From positions 1 through 31,119 of the forward strand of contig JAYTOX010000143.1 in NCBI GenBank assembly GCA_043747595.1: 31,119 bases of DNA, read 5' to 3'. The notes under the pieces were generated by a model. It saw nothing but the letters and a program-made list of their open reading frames with translations. It was not told the origin of the DNA and searched no databases. The stretch is from JADKIH01 sp043747595 (GTDB taxonomy: Bacteria; Bacteroidota; Bacteroidia; AKYH767-A; 2013-40CM-41-45). The position numbers and the translations under genes were made by a program. Below are positions 16,001 to 24,334 of the stretch, piece after piece; position 1 is the stretch's first letter; each line of letters starts with the position of its first letter.

Positions 16001-16372
16001 ATGAAAAAGAAAAAAACTGCAAGCGAAAAAAAAGAAAAGCTCGATTCGTTTTTCGAGCAAGTGTATGCGGTTGTTCGTCTTATTCCCAAAGGTCGCGTTA
16101 CTAGTTATGGAGCTGTTGCGAAGTATTTAGGCACCGCACGTTCCAGTAGAATGGTAGGATGGGCAATGAATGGAGCGCATTCAATTAAACCAAAAGTGCC
16201 GGCTCATAGAGTTGTTAACCGTCTAGGTTTGCTTACAGGCAAACATCATTTTGGTTCAGCCAAACTGATGCAAGAGCTTTTGGAAAAAGAAAAAATAGTT
16301 GTGAAGAACGATCAAGTTCAAGATTTCAAAAAGAAGTTTTGGGATCCAATGCTGGAACTGTCGGTCGAATAA
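16001..16372 (+). CDS. alkyltransferase-like protein (MGMT family, no acceptor Cys)
   Basis: The 123-residue protein matches the DNA-binding half of O6-methylguanine-DNA methyltransferase: FFEQVYAVVRLIPKGRVTSYGAVAKYLGTARSSRMVGWAMN, then KVPAHRVVNRLGLLTGK. The recognition helix and the Arg finger (R50) are present. The acceptor motif PCHRV reads P67-A68-H69-R70-V, so the Cys that takes the alkyl group is Ala. That defines an alkyltransferase-like (ATL) protein, which in characterised cases binds O6-alkylguanine without repairing it and flags it for nucleotide excision repair (there Trp often replaces Cys). The N-terminus is Lys-rich. It lies 51 bp after trmB and may be co-transcribed. Confidence 0.9.
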   Translation: MKKKKTASEKKEKLDSFFEQVYAVVRLIPKGRVTSYGAVAKYLGTARSSRMVGWAMNGAHSIKPKVPAHRVVNRLGLLTGKHHFGSAKLMQELLEKEKIVVKNDQVQDFKKKFWDPMLELSVE

Positions 16373-16554
16373 AACGCTGTTTTTAGAAATTTAACATGAA
16401 GCAGGGTGATTAGCAGCTATTGTCTTTTTTCCCTACTAATAGTTGTTTTTGGCTGCTAAAATACGTTTCATTAGCGTTATTGAAAATGTCGAGTTGACAG
16501 AAATTTCTCTGTGAAAAGCTGCATGTATATACTTTATCGCTGCACATTATTCCT

Positions 16555-16562
16555 TACCTTTG
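16555..16562 (+). promoter_or_regulatory. -7 element of the mrp/nifU promoter
   Basis: TACCTTTG fits TAnnTTTG exactly and ends 7 nt before the ATG at 16570, so the transcript would be leaderless or nearly so. The -33 element is poor (ACTTTA near 16531). Confidence 0.5.
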
Positions 16563-16569
16563 CAATACT

Positions 16570-17673
16570 ATGTCAATTACGAAAGAAAAAGTAATCGAAG
16601 CGCTATCCAATGTGATTGAGCCCGATTTAAAAAAAGATTTGATTAGCCTTAATATGGTTGAAAATATTGAGGTCGAAGGGAAAAATGTAAGCTTTACTGT
16701 AATCCTTACAACGCCTGCTTGTCCAATGAAAGCAATGATCCAGCAAGCTTGTATCAACGCAATCATTCATTTTGTGGATGAGGAAGCAACAGTTACAGTG
16801 AACATGACTGCACGTACAACAACTGGCAGAGCATCAACAGAAGAAATGTTGCCGGGAGTAAAAAATATTATAGCCATAGCCTCCGGAAAAGGCGGCGTTG
16901 GAAAATCGACTGTTGCTGCAAACCTTGCTATTTCGCTAGCAAAAAAAGGAGCAAAGGTTGGTTTGATTGATGCGGATATTTACGGGCCCTCGCAACACAT
17001 TATGTTTGGTGCAGAGCACGAACGTCTTTTTGTAAATGAACGCGATGGGCAAACATATATGATTCCATTTGAGAAATACGGAGTAAAAGTATTATCGATC
17101 GGAATGCTTGTAGATCCTAACCGTGCAATTCCTTGGCGCGGACCAATGGCATCAAAGGCGTTGAAACAATTGTTCAGTGATGCAGAATGGGGCGAGTTGG
17201 ATTATATGTTGATCGATTTACCACCGGGCACCGGCGATATTCATCTTACGCTTGTAAGCGCAGTACCTGTAACAGGTGCAGTAATTGTAAGTACGCCTCA
17301 ACACGTGGCGCTTGCTGATGCGCGCAAAGGAATAAATATGTTCCAAATGGAGAGCGTAAACGTTCCTGTTTTGGGTTTAGTAGAAAACATGTCCTACTTC
17401 ACTCCGGAAGAGCTTCCAAACAATAAATATTATATTTTCGGAAAAGAAGGAGCAAGAAATTTAGCGAATGAATTAGCGATTCCATTTTTAGGAGAAATTC
17501 CTATCGTACAAAGTATTCGTGAAGGTGGAGATACCGGAAATCCGGTAGCACTCGACGACGATACACCAATTTCAAAAGCATTTGATGAAGTGGCAGATAA
17601 TATGATTCGTCAAAACGCCATTCGTAATGCAACAAAAGAACCCACTAAAAAAGTAGCAGCTACTGCATACTAA
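16570..17673 (+). CDS. apbC: Mrp/ApbC-type Fe-S cluster carrier P-loop ATPase
   Basis: The 367-residue protein has an N-terminal MIP18-type domain (about 1-85, with TTPACPMK, C51) followed by a ParA/MinD-like deviant Walker A (GKGGVGKST, 106-114), a Walker B-like LIDLPPGTGD and the switch region STPQHVALADA. Mrp/ApbC proteins carry and deliver [4Fe-4S] clusters. The CxxC that bridges the cluster in E. coli Mrp should sit after the ENMS motif, but here the sequence reads ENMSYFTPEELPNNKYY with no Cys; the only cysteines are C51 and C61, in the MIP18 region. The gene is followed 2 bp later by a NifU-type scaffold gene, forming a clear operon with an almost leaderless start. Confidence 0.93.
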   Translation: MSITKEKVIEALSNVIEPDLKKDLISLNMVENIEVEGKNVSFTVILTTPACPMKAMIQQACINAIIHFVDEEATVTVNMTARTTTGRASTEEMLPGVKNIIAIASGKGGVGKSTVAANLAISLAKKGAKVGLIDADIYGPSQHIMFGAEHERLFVNERDGQTYMIPFEKYGVKVLSIGMLVDPNRAIPWRGPMASKALKQLFSDAEWGELDYMLIDLPPGTGDIHLTLVSAVPVTGAVIVSTPQHVALADARKGINMFQMESVNVPVLGLVENMSYFTPEELPNNKYYIFGKEGARNLANELAIPFLGEIPIVQSIREGGDTGNPVALDDDTPISKAFDEVADNMIRQNAIRNATKEPTKKVAATAY

Positions 17674-17675
17674 GT

Positions 17676-17936
17676 ATGATCATAAATAAATACAGCGAGT
17701 TAGAAAAAAGAGTGGAGGAAGCACTTCATCAGTTGCGACCTTATCTTGAAGCCGATGGAGGGAATGTTTCGCTAGAAGAAATTACCGACGATATGATCGT
17801 TCACCTACGTTTTCATGGAGCTTGTAGTTCGTGTTCTATGAGTGCCATGACATTAAAAGCCGGAATAGAACAAACGATTTTGAAAATGGTTCCCGAAATT
17901 AAAAGTGTGAAAGCATTGGCTGAAGATGAAGTCTAA
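17676..17936 (+). CDS. NifU-type (C-terminal domain) Fe-S scaffold protein
   Basis: The 86-residue product is a stand-alone NifU C-terminal domain: LEADGGNVSLEEI, then MIVHLRFHGACSSCSMSAMTLK with the CxxC pair C50 and C53 that holds a [4Fe-4S] cluster at a dimer interface. It donates clusters to apo-proteins. The ATG follows the Mrp stop codon by 2 nt, and the pair is conserved in many Bacteroidota. A strong hairpin terminator follows 40 bp later. Confidence 0.94.
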   Translation: MIINKYSELEKRVEEALHQLRPYLEADGGNVSLEEITDDMIVHLRFHGACSSCSMSAMTLKAGIEQTILKMVPEIKSVKALAEDEV

Positions 17937-17976
17937 TAATTCATCCGAGAGTATTTAATCTTAGAATGCAAGAAAG

Positions 17977-18016
17977 AAAAAAAGCAGAAAGCGATCACTC
18001 ACTTTCTGCTTTTTTT
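17977..18016 (+). terminator. bidirectional rho-independent terminator
   Basis: AGCAGAAAG at 17983-17991 pairs perfectly with CTTTCTGCT at 18002-18010 across a 10-nt loop. The stem is flanked by seven A before and seven T after (to 18016). The flanking A/T runs give the same shape on the other strand, so it can serve both the nifU-type gene and anything coming from the convergent side. Confidence 0.92.
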
Positions 18017-18052
18017 ATATCCTGAAATCTGAAATTACAAATCTGAATCCAA

Positions 18053-18234
18053 AACTCACAAATTATAACTCACAAATTACAACTCACAAATTATAACTCA
18101 CAACTTACAACTCACAAATTATAACTCACAACTTACAACTCTCAAATTACAACTTACAACTCTCAAATTACAACTCTCAAATTTCGAATCACGAATTACG
18201 ACTCACAAATTACGACTCACAAATTACGATTTCA
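18053..18234 (-). repeat. array of 25-26 heptamers of mixed sequence
   Basis: From 18053 to 18227 there are 25 consecutive 7-nt units in perfect register, read on the + strand as AACTCAC, AAATTAT, AAATTAC, AACTTAC, AACTCTC, GAATCAC, GACTCAC and similar (minus strand GTGAGTT, GTAATTT, GTAAGTT, GAGAGTT). A 26th imperfect unit overlaps the TGA stop (18232-18234) of the convergent hydrolase gene. Units vary in sequence but never in length. Confidence 0.92.
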
Positions 18235-19041
18235 CTGAATCAAAAACTTACTTACTTTTTCGAAGTAAATATTTTTATCTGTAGAAAAATTTTCAGCATT
18301 TGAAGGGCTATTGGTAACGATGTAGGTCGATGTCTGACATTTCAGTAGTTTCATGTCCGATGGATTGATCAACTCGTCTTGTCCTGATACGATTAATAAA
18401 ACTCCTTTGATGTTAGGGCGCGCACGATCGCAAGCATACATTGGTTCGTAATTTTTATCGTAGCCGAAAGGAAGAACAACATCTTTCCCCTTTTTCTCTT
18501 TCAGTTTCCTTTTCATTAATTCTAACCCTGTCCAAGAGCCATCAGCAATAATCTTACGTGTTTCTGTACGGTTACAACCAACCCCCAATGAAAGTCCGGC
18601 GCCAATATTTTGTCCAAAGAGATCAAATTTTGTAATCGCTCTCGATTTGCGAAGGTAGTCGGCTATCGAGTTAAGGTCAACAATAAACTGAGGATAAATA
18701 TATGTATCGGGATCAATGGAAAAATCGCTGCTTGAGCCGTAACCGCGATAGTCGTACATGGCTACATTCCAACCGGCAGAAAGAAATTGACCGGCAATTT
18801 CAATTTGATTGGACATATTTCCATCTCCACTTCCGCTAATAATAACCCAGTTAGTAGTTTTCTTGGCAGTTTCAAAAAACCAAGCATTCAAAGTAGCGCC
18901 ATCTTTCGTTGCCACTTTTTCTTCTTTGTAAGTCATTCCATATTTCTCAGGCTTCACCTTATATTCTTTAGATGGGTTAAGAGCAAATAAAGAGGAAGTT
19001 GCAAAACTAATGCAAGCAGCTAAAAGAATTTTTGATTTCAT
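18232..19041 (-). CDS. exported alpha/beta-hydrolase-fold protein, probably inactive
   Basis: The 269-residue product has a signal peptide (about 1-20, ending LFA) and an alpha/beta-hydrolase core with YDYRGYGSSS (96-105) and a late GQDELI (D222 in the acid position). The usual HG oxyanion motif is SGSGDGN (69-75). The nucleophile elbow GxSxG is G143-Q144-N145-I146-G147, with Asn in place of Ser. There is no histidine anywhere in the protein, so no catalytic His exists. It is probably a pseudoenzyme used for binding or structure. It overlaps the heptamer array at its stop and begins 90 bp from the outer-membrane-like gene on the same strand. Confidence 0.85.
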   Translation of the reverse strand: MKSKILLAACISFATSSLFALNPSKEYKVKPEKYGMTYKEEKVATKDGATLNAWFFETAKKTTNWVIISGSGDGNMSNQIEIAGQFLSAGWNVAMYDYRGYGSSSDFSIDPDTYIYPQFIVDLNSIADYLRKSRAITKFDLFGQNIGAGLSLGVGCNRTETRKIIADGSWTGLELMKRKLKEKKGKDVVLPFGYDKNYEPMYACDRARPNIKGVLLIVSGQDELINPSDMKLLKCQTSTYIVTNSPSNAENFSTDKNIYFEKVSKFLIQ

Positions 19042-19131
19042 TGACTGAAGATAAGTGGTTTTGGATTTGGTAAATTTAACAAAATCTATTTATTCAAAAC
19101 TGGAAATAGTATGTGTTAAGTATGAAGTTTG

Positions 19132-19971
19132 TTAGAAATGGTATGACAGAACCATTCCGCCTGAAACACAAGTGTTATATTTATTAATAGTCCCTTCAAT
19201 AGAAGAGTTGCTGTAATAGTACGAACGGTAGGTGTCGAAATAGTTGGGGTATAGAAAATTAGTAATTCGATCACTTTCATTATAAGATAACCCAATTCCT
19301 GCATAGAATTCTAGAATAAAAGAACTGCTAATAACCGATTGAACTCCGAAATTCAACATGGCGTACTTCGATTTATAATTGATTAAATTTTCTCTGAATT
19401 GCGTGTAGCAAATTTCAGGTTTTATGTAGGACCCTATCATTGAGTTTTTGTCACCACTTTTTGTGTTGATGAATTTATAACCCAGTTTTACGAAATACCC
19501 GCTTGCGTTATCGTATGAATAATTGCTGCTATAGGTTTTGTCTCCCAATCCAATGTAGGCCACTTTTAATTCGATCGACTGATTATGGTTGAGGCTGCGT
19601 TCATAGCCGAAACATATATCGTTGGTAGCTACTGAAAGCACTTCCCACTTGAGTGCATTTTTTTTAGGGTCTAATTTGACAATAGAAGTAGGTAAGGTAT
19701 GTCTTGTTGATCTTCGGTTCAGTTCTTCATAGCCGAGAACGGTTCCTGATTGGAGAACAATTTGATTAATATCTTTTTTGCGAGTTATAAATGTAGGGCC
19801 ATTTTGATCGTTAAAGAGTTTGTAAGTAACATCGTCGGTCCCAACAATTGTTATTTTCGCAATCGACAAACGACCATCTTTCATCCTGATAGTATCTTGT
19901 GCAAGAGTAGGAATAGCATTAGAGATGAATAGAAGAATACAGATAATAATTGCTTTGAAAGTCGAATTCAT
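19132..19971 (-). CDS. outer-membrane-like beta-barrel protein of unknown function
   Basis: The 279-residue product has a signal peptide (1-24, cleavage after LAQ region). A short N-terminal domain (about 25-90) with the DTIRMKDGRLSIAKITIVGTDDVTYK pattern is common in Bacteroidota proteins. Residues about 105-279 are alternating Tyr/Ser/Asn-rich strands ending in YHF, the C-terminal Phe typical of beta-barrels inserted by the Bam machinery. The N-terminal domain resembles soluble plugs or assembly segments before such barrels. It is 90 bp upstream of the hydrolase-fold gene on the same strand, so they may be co-transcribed. No specific family is recognised. Confidence 0.72.
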   Translation of the reverse strand: MNSTFKAIIICILLFISNAIPTLAQDTIRMKDGRLSIAKITIVGTDDVTYKLFNDQNGPTFITRKKDINQIVLQSGTVLGYEELNRRSTRHTLPTSIVKLDPKKNALKWEVLSVATNDICFGYERSLNHNQSIELKVAYIGLGDKTYSSNYSYDNASGYFVKLGYKFINTKSGDKNSMIGSYIKPEICYTQFRENLINYKSKYAMLNFGVQSVISSSFILEFYAGIGLSYNESDRITNFLYPNYFDTYRSYYYSNSSIEGTINKYNTCVSGGMVLSYHF

Positions 19972-20032
19972 TTTTCTGATTTTAGATGACTAATGTATAG
20001 AAAAATTTTAATACAGAAACAACTCCTTTTAA

Positions 20033-20128
20033 GTGAGTGGTGAGTGGTAATTAGTAAATAAAAAAATGATCGTTGACCTTTATTGCTTCATGCTTTTTAT
20101 TTCAAAAATTAATTAGTAAAAAGTAAAT
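20033..20128 (+). repeat. diverged heptamer element
   Basis: Four heptamers at 20033-20060 (GTGAGTG twice, GTAATTA, GTAAATA) are followed by an A-run, then CGTTGACCTTTATTGCTTC (20071-20089). Two more heptamers (GTAAAAA, GTAAATA) lie at 20115-20128. The order heptamers, A-run, TTGACCTT core matches the elements near 3905 and 26214. It lies between two minus-strand genes. Confidence 0.75.
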
Positions 20129-20168
20129 AAATGCAAACTAAATTGACTTCTGGCCCTTCTTGCTTCTC

Positions 20169-20203
20169 AAAAAAAAATCCCCCGCCAACTAAATGACGAG
20201 GGA
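20169..20203 (-). terminator. rho-independent terminator of glmS
   Basis: On the minus strand TCCCTCG (20203-20197) pairs with CGGGGGA (20184-20178) with one T-G wobble across a 12-nt loop, followed by nine T (20177-20169). It starts 24 nt after the glmS stop codon. Confidence 0.85.
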
Positions 20204-20226
20204 AGTATAGTTTAATTGCAAAATAG

Positions 20227-22068
20227 TTATTCTACTGTTACTGATTTTGCGAGATTTCTAGGTTGGTCTACATTGCATCCTCTTAGTACTGCTATGTGAT
20301 ACGAAAGCAATTGCAATGGAATAACAGAAAGCAATGGAACGAGTACATCGTCGCATTCAGGAATTTCGATGCAATAATCGGCCATTCCTCTTACTGCTTC
20401 ATCACCCTCGGTTACAATAGCGATTACAATTCCTTTACGTGCTTTTACTTCTTGAATATTGCTTACTACTTTTTCATACGTTTCATTCTTTGTAGCGATA
20501 ACTACAACCGGCATCGCCTCGTCAATCAATGCGATTGGTCCATGTTTCATTTCGGCGGCAGGATAACCTTCAGCGTGAATGTATGAGATTTCTTTTAGCT
20601 TCAATGCGCCTTCTAATGCTACAGGGAAACCATAACCTCTTCCCAAGTACAATGCATTGCTTGCATCTTTAAATTTCTCGGCAAGTTTTTTAAGTTGATC
20701 GTTTGTCTTCAACGCTGTTTCTACTTTCGCAGGAATGGCTTCCAATTCACTTAGCAATTGGTGAAAACGAGAATCGGTAATTGTTCCTCTCTGGCGAGCA
20801 ATTTGAATTGCAAGTAATGTAAGTACTGTTACCTGTGCCGTAAAGGCTTTTGTTGATGCAACACCAATCTCAGGTCCGGCATGTGTATAAGCTCCTGCAT
20901 GCGTAGCACGAGGAATAGACGAGCCAACAACATTACAAATTCCAAAGATCGTAGCGCCTTTCGATTTTGCAAGTTCGATTGCTGCTAATGTATCGGCAGT
21001 TTCTCCCGATTGAGAAATTGGAATAACGATATCGTCTTCGTATATCACCGGATTACGGTAACGGAATTCAGAGGCGTATTCTACTTCAACAGGAATTCGT
21101 GCAAGATCTTCAATTAAATATTCTGCTACTAAACCGGCATGCCATGATGTTCCGCAACCAATGATTACGATACGTTTGGCATTCGTGAATTTATTTTCGT
21201 ATTCAGCAACACCACCCATACGTAGAAATCCTTTCTTCGCATCAATACGTCCACGCATACTATCCCAAATAGAACGAGGCTGTTCATAGATCTCTTTCAA
21301 CATAAAGTGTTCGTAGCCGCCTTTTTCAAGCTGCTCCAGCTTTATCTCTAGTTCATGAATGTATGGTGTTTTAACTTGATTCTCTATGGTCTTAATAATA
21401 AGCGTACCATCTTTAATGTAGGCAACTTCACCATCGTTCAAATAGATTACGTTATTCGTATATTCTATAATTGGTGTAGCATCTGAAGCAACAAAATATT
21501 CGTTCTTGTCTTTTCCAACTCCTAAAACGATCGGACTACCTTTTCGTGCACAAATTAATTCGTTGGGGTTTTCGACCGACAAAACGACAATCGCATAAGC
21601 TCCAATGACTTCGCCAAGTGCTAAACGAACGGCTTCGTCTAAGGAAACGTTTCCATTTTCGTGAATGTCTTCTATCAAATGAACCAATACTTCAGTATCT
21701 GTATCGCTTTTAAATTCGTGACCACGTTTTGATAATTCAGCTTTTATCGATGAATAATTTTCAATGATACCGTTATGGATAATTGCAAATTTTCCAGACT
21801 GGGAATAATGCGGGTGAGCGTTACGGTCGTTTGGTTCTCCATGAGTAGCCCAACGTGTATGACCCATTCCGATTGTTCCGGAAACATCTTTGCCTTTTAC
21901 ATATTCGTTTAGATCACTAACTTTTCCTGCCTTTTTATAAACTTTTAAATCGCCGTTCAGGATGGCAATGCCGGCACTGTCGTAGCCGCGATATTCAAGA
22001 CGTTGAAGTCCTTTGATAAGTATCGGGTAAACGTCACGGTGACCGATGTAAGCAACAATTCCGCACAT
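20227..22068 (-). CDS. glmS: glutamine--fructose-6-phosphate aminotransferase (isomerizing)
   Basis: GlmS makes glucosamine-6-phosphate from fructose-6-phosphate and glutamine, the first committed step to UDP-GlcNAc, peptidoglycan and lipopolysaccharide. The 613-residue product has the N-terminal Ntn glutaminase with catalytic C2 (MCGIVAYIG), RWATHGEP and HNGIIENY, and two SIS domains (IIGCGTSWHAGLVAEY and PISQSGETADT; then LGRGYGFPVALEGALKLKEISYIHAEGYPAAEMKHGP), ending in the usual KSVTVE. Length is normal. It is the last gene of a minus-strand operon, 7 bp after the DUF4270 gene. I saw no glmS ribozyme, as expected outside Gram-positives. Confidence 0.98.
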   Translation of the reverse strand: MCGIVAYIGHRDVYPILIKGLQRLEYRGYDSAGIAILNGDLKVYKKAGKVSDLNEYVKGKDVSGTIGMGHTRWATHGEPNDRNAHPHYSQSGKFAIIHNGIIENYSSIKAELSKRGHEFKSDTDTEVLVHLIEDIHENGNVSLDEAVRLALGEVIGAYAIVVLSVENPNELICARKGSPIVLGVGKDKNEYFVASDATPIIEYTNNVIYLNDGEVAYIKDGTLIIKTIENQVKTPYIHELEIKLEQLEKGGYEHFMLKEIYEQPRSIWDSMRGRIDAKKGFLRMGGVAEYENKFTNAKRIVIIGCGTSWHAGLVAEYLIEDLARIPVEVEYASEFRYRNPVIYEDDIVIPISQSGETADTLAAIELAKSKGATIFGICNVVGSSIPRATHAGAYTHAGPEIGVASTKAFTAQVTVLTLLAIQIARQRGTITDSRFHQLLSELEAIPAKVETALKTNDQLKKLAEKFKDASNALYLGRGYGFPVALEGALKLKEISYIHAEGYPAAEMKHGPIALIDEAMPVVVIATKNETYEKVVSNIQEVKARKGIVIAIVTEGDEAVRGMADYCIEIPECDDVLVPLLSVIPLQLLSYHIAVLRGCNVDQPRNLAKSVTVE

Positions 22069-22075
22069 AGTGGTA

Positions 22076-23464
22076 TTAATTTATTTTAGTGTAATAGAGT
22101 GTGAACTTTAAGCGGTAGTCGGCATTCAAATTACTTCCAATTACAACTCCGTTCGACGTTACACCTGCACCGGCAACAACAAGATAAAAATCTGTACTGT
22201 TATTGGTTCCGTCTATAATTCGTTGAACCTGCCTTGCAATGTTAAATTTGTAAGTTCGATCGGTACTATAATAGCTTCCTCCATAATATCCGGTCGATTC
22301 GTAATAGTCGATCGGGAAAATGTTTATTCCTGTATTCGAAATGGTTGTCAACAAAAGGTTTGTTGGAACCGGATAAAATCCCTGAATTGAGTTTTGAGCA
22401 GTAATTTTTAGCTCTGCTTTATTAACTACAATACTACCTGAGTCCTTAAAATGTTTCAAGTAAGGTAATGAAATCTTTGTTTTAATCCCTGAATTTCCTT
22501 GCACATAGGCCAATGAATCGGTTGTTCCTCCGGCGGCTAACTGATTGGCAATGTTTGTTCCGGTATAATCGTGGGTAAAATTGTTTAATCGGGCATTTGA
22601 AAGTGAAAAACTATAGCTCTTTGGAACTGTATCGTTATGAAAATACAATTTAACAGCAGAAGCAAAAAAGCTAAAAGAAGAAATCGCTCCTTGTCCGGAA
22701 CCTGCAGTTGGTGTAGAGGCAATATAAATTCCTTTAAAATAAGTCATCCAAGTATCGTTGCTTGTAAAAACACTTGTTCCACTTTGAGCTAGAATATCAT
22801 TTGCTACCGAATTGTTCAGTTTAATTCGAAGCTGAGCAGATAAGGTGTCTGTTGTGTTTGAAGCAAGCACAACACTCTTCATACTTGGAATGTATGTTTC
22901 ATTTCCGATAGCTGTCGGATTGTACGCAAATGTTTTTGAAGTGTAATACGTACTGTCAACGTGCATGTCTTCGGTAAGCTGATAAACTGTTGCTGTTTGT
23001 TGCTGACTTGAATCGCCATAAATACCGTTATAGGCTAATATCAAAACAATGGAATCGGCAATAGGTAGAGTGCCGAATGCCGGTGTACCTGAAAGTACTA
23101 ATTGCGAATATACATTCGCAGTACTAAGACCAAAAGTCGGACTGTTAATACTTCCAATTAGTTGCGACGATAGTTCATCGCCAATTAACGAGTCTTCTCG
23201 AAGAATTGTTGTAACAATGGTAGAAGTATCAGAAACTACAGTTCCCAACTGATCGCCATTAGGCAATGCATCTAAGCCTATCTCATCGGCGTCTTTACAG
23301 CCGCTAAAAAAAGTAAGTGCAATTAAAAGTGAGGGGAGCAGCAAAAAAGATTTCCTCCACCGAATGGTAGAGGAAATGTTAGTTGTCGACTTTTTGATAT
23401 TTTGTAAAGAAGTATTTACAAATTTTCCAATGGATGGGGAGCCATCCGGGAATGATCTATTCAT
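22076..23464 (-). CDS. DUF4270 family lipoprotein
   Basis: The 462-residue product has a hydrophobic signal and a lipobox FFSGC with C56 followed by KDADEIGLDALP, the typical DUF4270 start. The body is beta-rich, with LVLSGTPAFGTLPIADSIVLILAYN and a C-terminal strand region (YYGGSYYSTDRTYKFNIARQVQRII...DFYLVVAG). DUF4270 proteins are widespread in Bacteroidota, predicted to be outer-surface lipoproteins, with unknown function. The n-region before the hydrophobic core is unusually long (about 35 residues), but this start is only 3 nt after the upstream gene's stop. No other in-frame ATG precedes the lipobox. It lies in one operon between the glycogen-synthase-like gene and glmS. Confidence 0.9.
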   Translation of the reverse strand: MNRSFPDGSPSIGKFVNTSLQNIKKSTTNISSTIRWRKSFLLLPSLLIALTFFSGCKDADEIGLDALPNGDQLGTVVSDTSTIVTTILREDSLIGDELSSQLIGSINSPTFGLSTANVYSQLVLSGTPAFGTLPIADSIVLILAYNGIYGDSSQQQTATVYQLTEDMHVDSTYYTSKTFAYNPTAIGNETYIPSMKSVVLASNTTDTLSAQLRIKLNNSVANDILAQSGTSVFTSNDTWMTYFKGIYIASTPTAGSGQGAISSFSFFASAVKLYFHNDTVPKSYSFSLSNARLNNFTHDYTGTNIANQLAAGGTTDSLAYVQGNSGIKTKISLPYLKHFKDSGSIVVNKAELKITAQNSIQGFYPVPTNLLLTTISNTGINIFPIDYYESTGYYGGSYYSTDRTYKFNIARQVQRIIDGTNNSTDFYLVVAGAGVTSNGVVIGSNLNADYRLKFTLYYTKIN

Positions 23465-23467
23465 ATG

Positions 23468-24304
23468 TTAGTCAGCAAGAACGGGTTCTTGTTCAAGAAG
23501 TTCATCGTAAAAATCGGAACAAGCCGCAACAAATGCGCCTTCGTCTTCGAATGATTGAAAGTTTAATACCGGCTTGCCGGCTTTTTTCAAATAGTTATCG
23601 AGTATAGTGTTCTTTACATCGTCGCCTTTGATAATTCCATCGGCTAGCTTCATAGCTGCCAAATGTACATTCACCATTGTTGGATCCTTGTAGTGTTTAG
23701 CATCATCAGCTGTCACGCCATCCATTTTCAATTTCTTTGGCAAATCTAGCGTCATCGTCTCTTCCATATCGTGGCTATATGCTGAATAAACAACACGACT
23801 GTTTTTAAACATCGGATCGTCTTTATAACCTGTTTTGATAAAGTAAGGAATCAATGAAGTCATCCAGCCATGACAATGAATTACATCAGGAGCCCAACCA
23901 AGTTTCTTTACGGTTTCAAGAACGCCTCGACAGAAGAAAACCATGCGGTCTTCGTTGTCTTTGTGGAACTTCTTTTTAGTGTCGTGGAAAATTGTCTTAC
24001 GCTGAAAATACTCTTCGTTATCAATAAAATAAACTTGCATACGAGCACTTTGTATGGAAGCAACTTTAATAATTAGCGGATGGTCAGAATCGTCGATGAT
24101 AAGATTCATTCCTGAAAGACGAATTACTTCGTGTAACTGATTTCTTCTTTCGTTGATTTGTCCAAAACGTGGCATAAACGTTCTGATCTCTTTCCCCTTT
24201 TCCTGGATTCCTTGTGGAAGGAATCTGGCTATCTTTGAAATTTCAGTTAACTCAAGGAAGGGTGACATTTCTTGAGAAATAAATAAAACTTTCGCTTTCT
24301 TCAT
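23468..24304 (-). CDS. half-length glycogen/starch synthase-like protein (GT5 N-domain only)
   Basis: From ATG 24304 the 278-residue product matches the N-terminal GT-B domain of glycogen synthase: KKAKVLFISQEMSPFLELTEISKIARFLPQGIQEKGKEIRTFMPRFG, then the middle of the domain with FCRGVLETVKKLGWAPDVIHCHGWMTSLIPYF and the end with VVYSAYSH. The second GT-B domain is absent; the protein ends 60 residues later with an acidic tail. The KTGGL motif that binds ADP-glucose reads E-L-T-E-I-S. This short form is common in Bacteroidota beside panC and is probably not a glycogen synthase. A TTG at 24337 would add 11 residues but overlaps the -7 box. Confidence 0.85.
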   Translation of the reverse strand: MKKAKVLFISQEMSPFLELTEISKIARFLPQGIQEKGKEIRTFMPRFGQINERRNQLHEVIRLSGMNLIIDDSDHPLIIKVASIQSARMQVYFIDNEEYFQRKTIFHDTKKKFHKDNEDRMVFFCRGVLETVKKLGWAPDVIHCHGWMTSLIPYFIKTGYKDDPMFKNSRVVYSAYSHDMEETMTLDLPKKLKMDGVTADDAKHYKDPTMVNVHLAAMKLADGIIKGDDVKNTILDNYLKKAGKPVLNFQSFEDEGAFVAACSDFYDELLEQEPVLAD

Positions 24305-24334
24305 TCTTGGGATTGGATTTATAAATTTGGCATG

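Noticed and set aside
20296..20586. 96-codon + frame
   Set aside because: Antisense to the conserved SIS region of glmS.
20227..22068. glmS ribozyme or riboswitch
   Set aside because: The glmS start lies 7 nt after the DUF4270 stop, leaving no room for a leader ribozyme.
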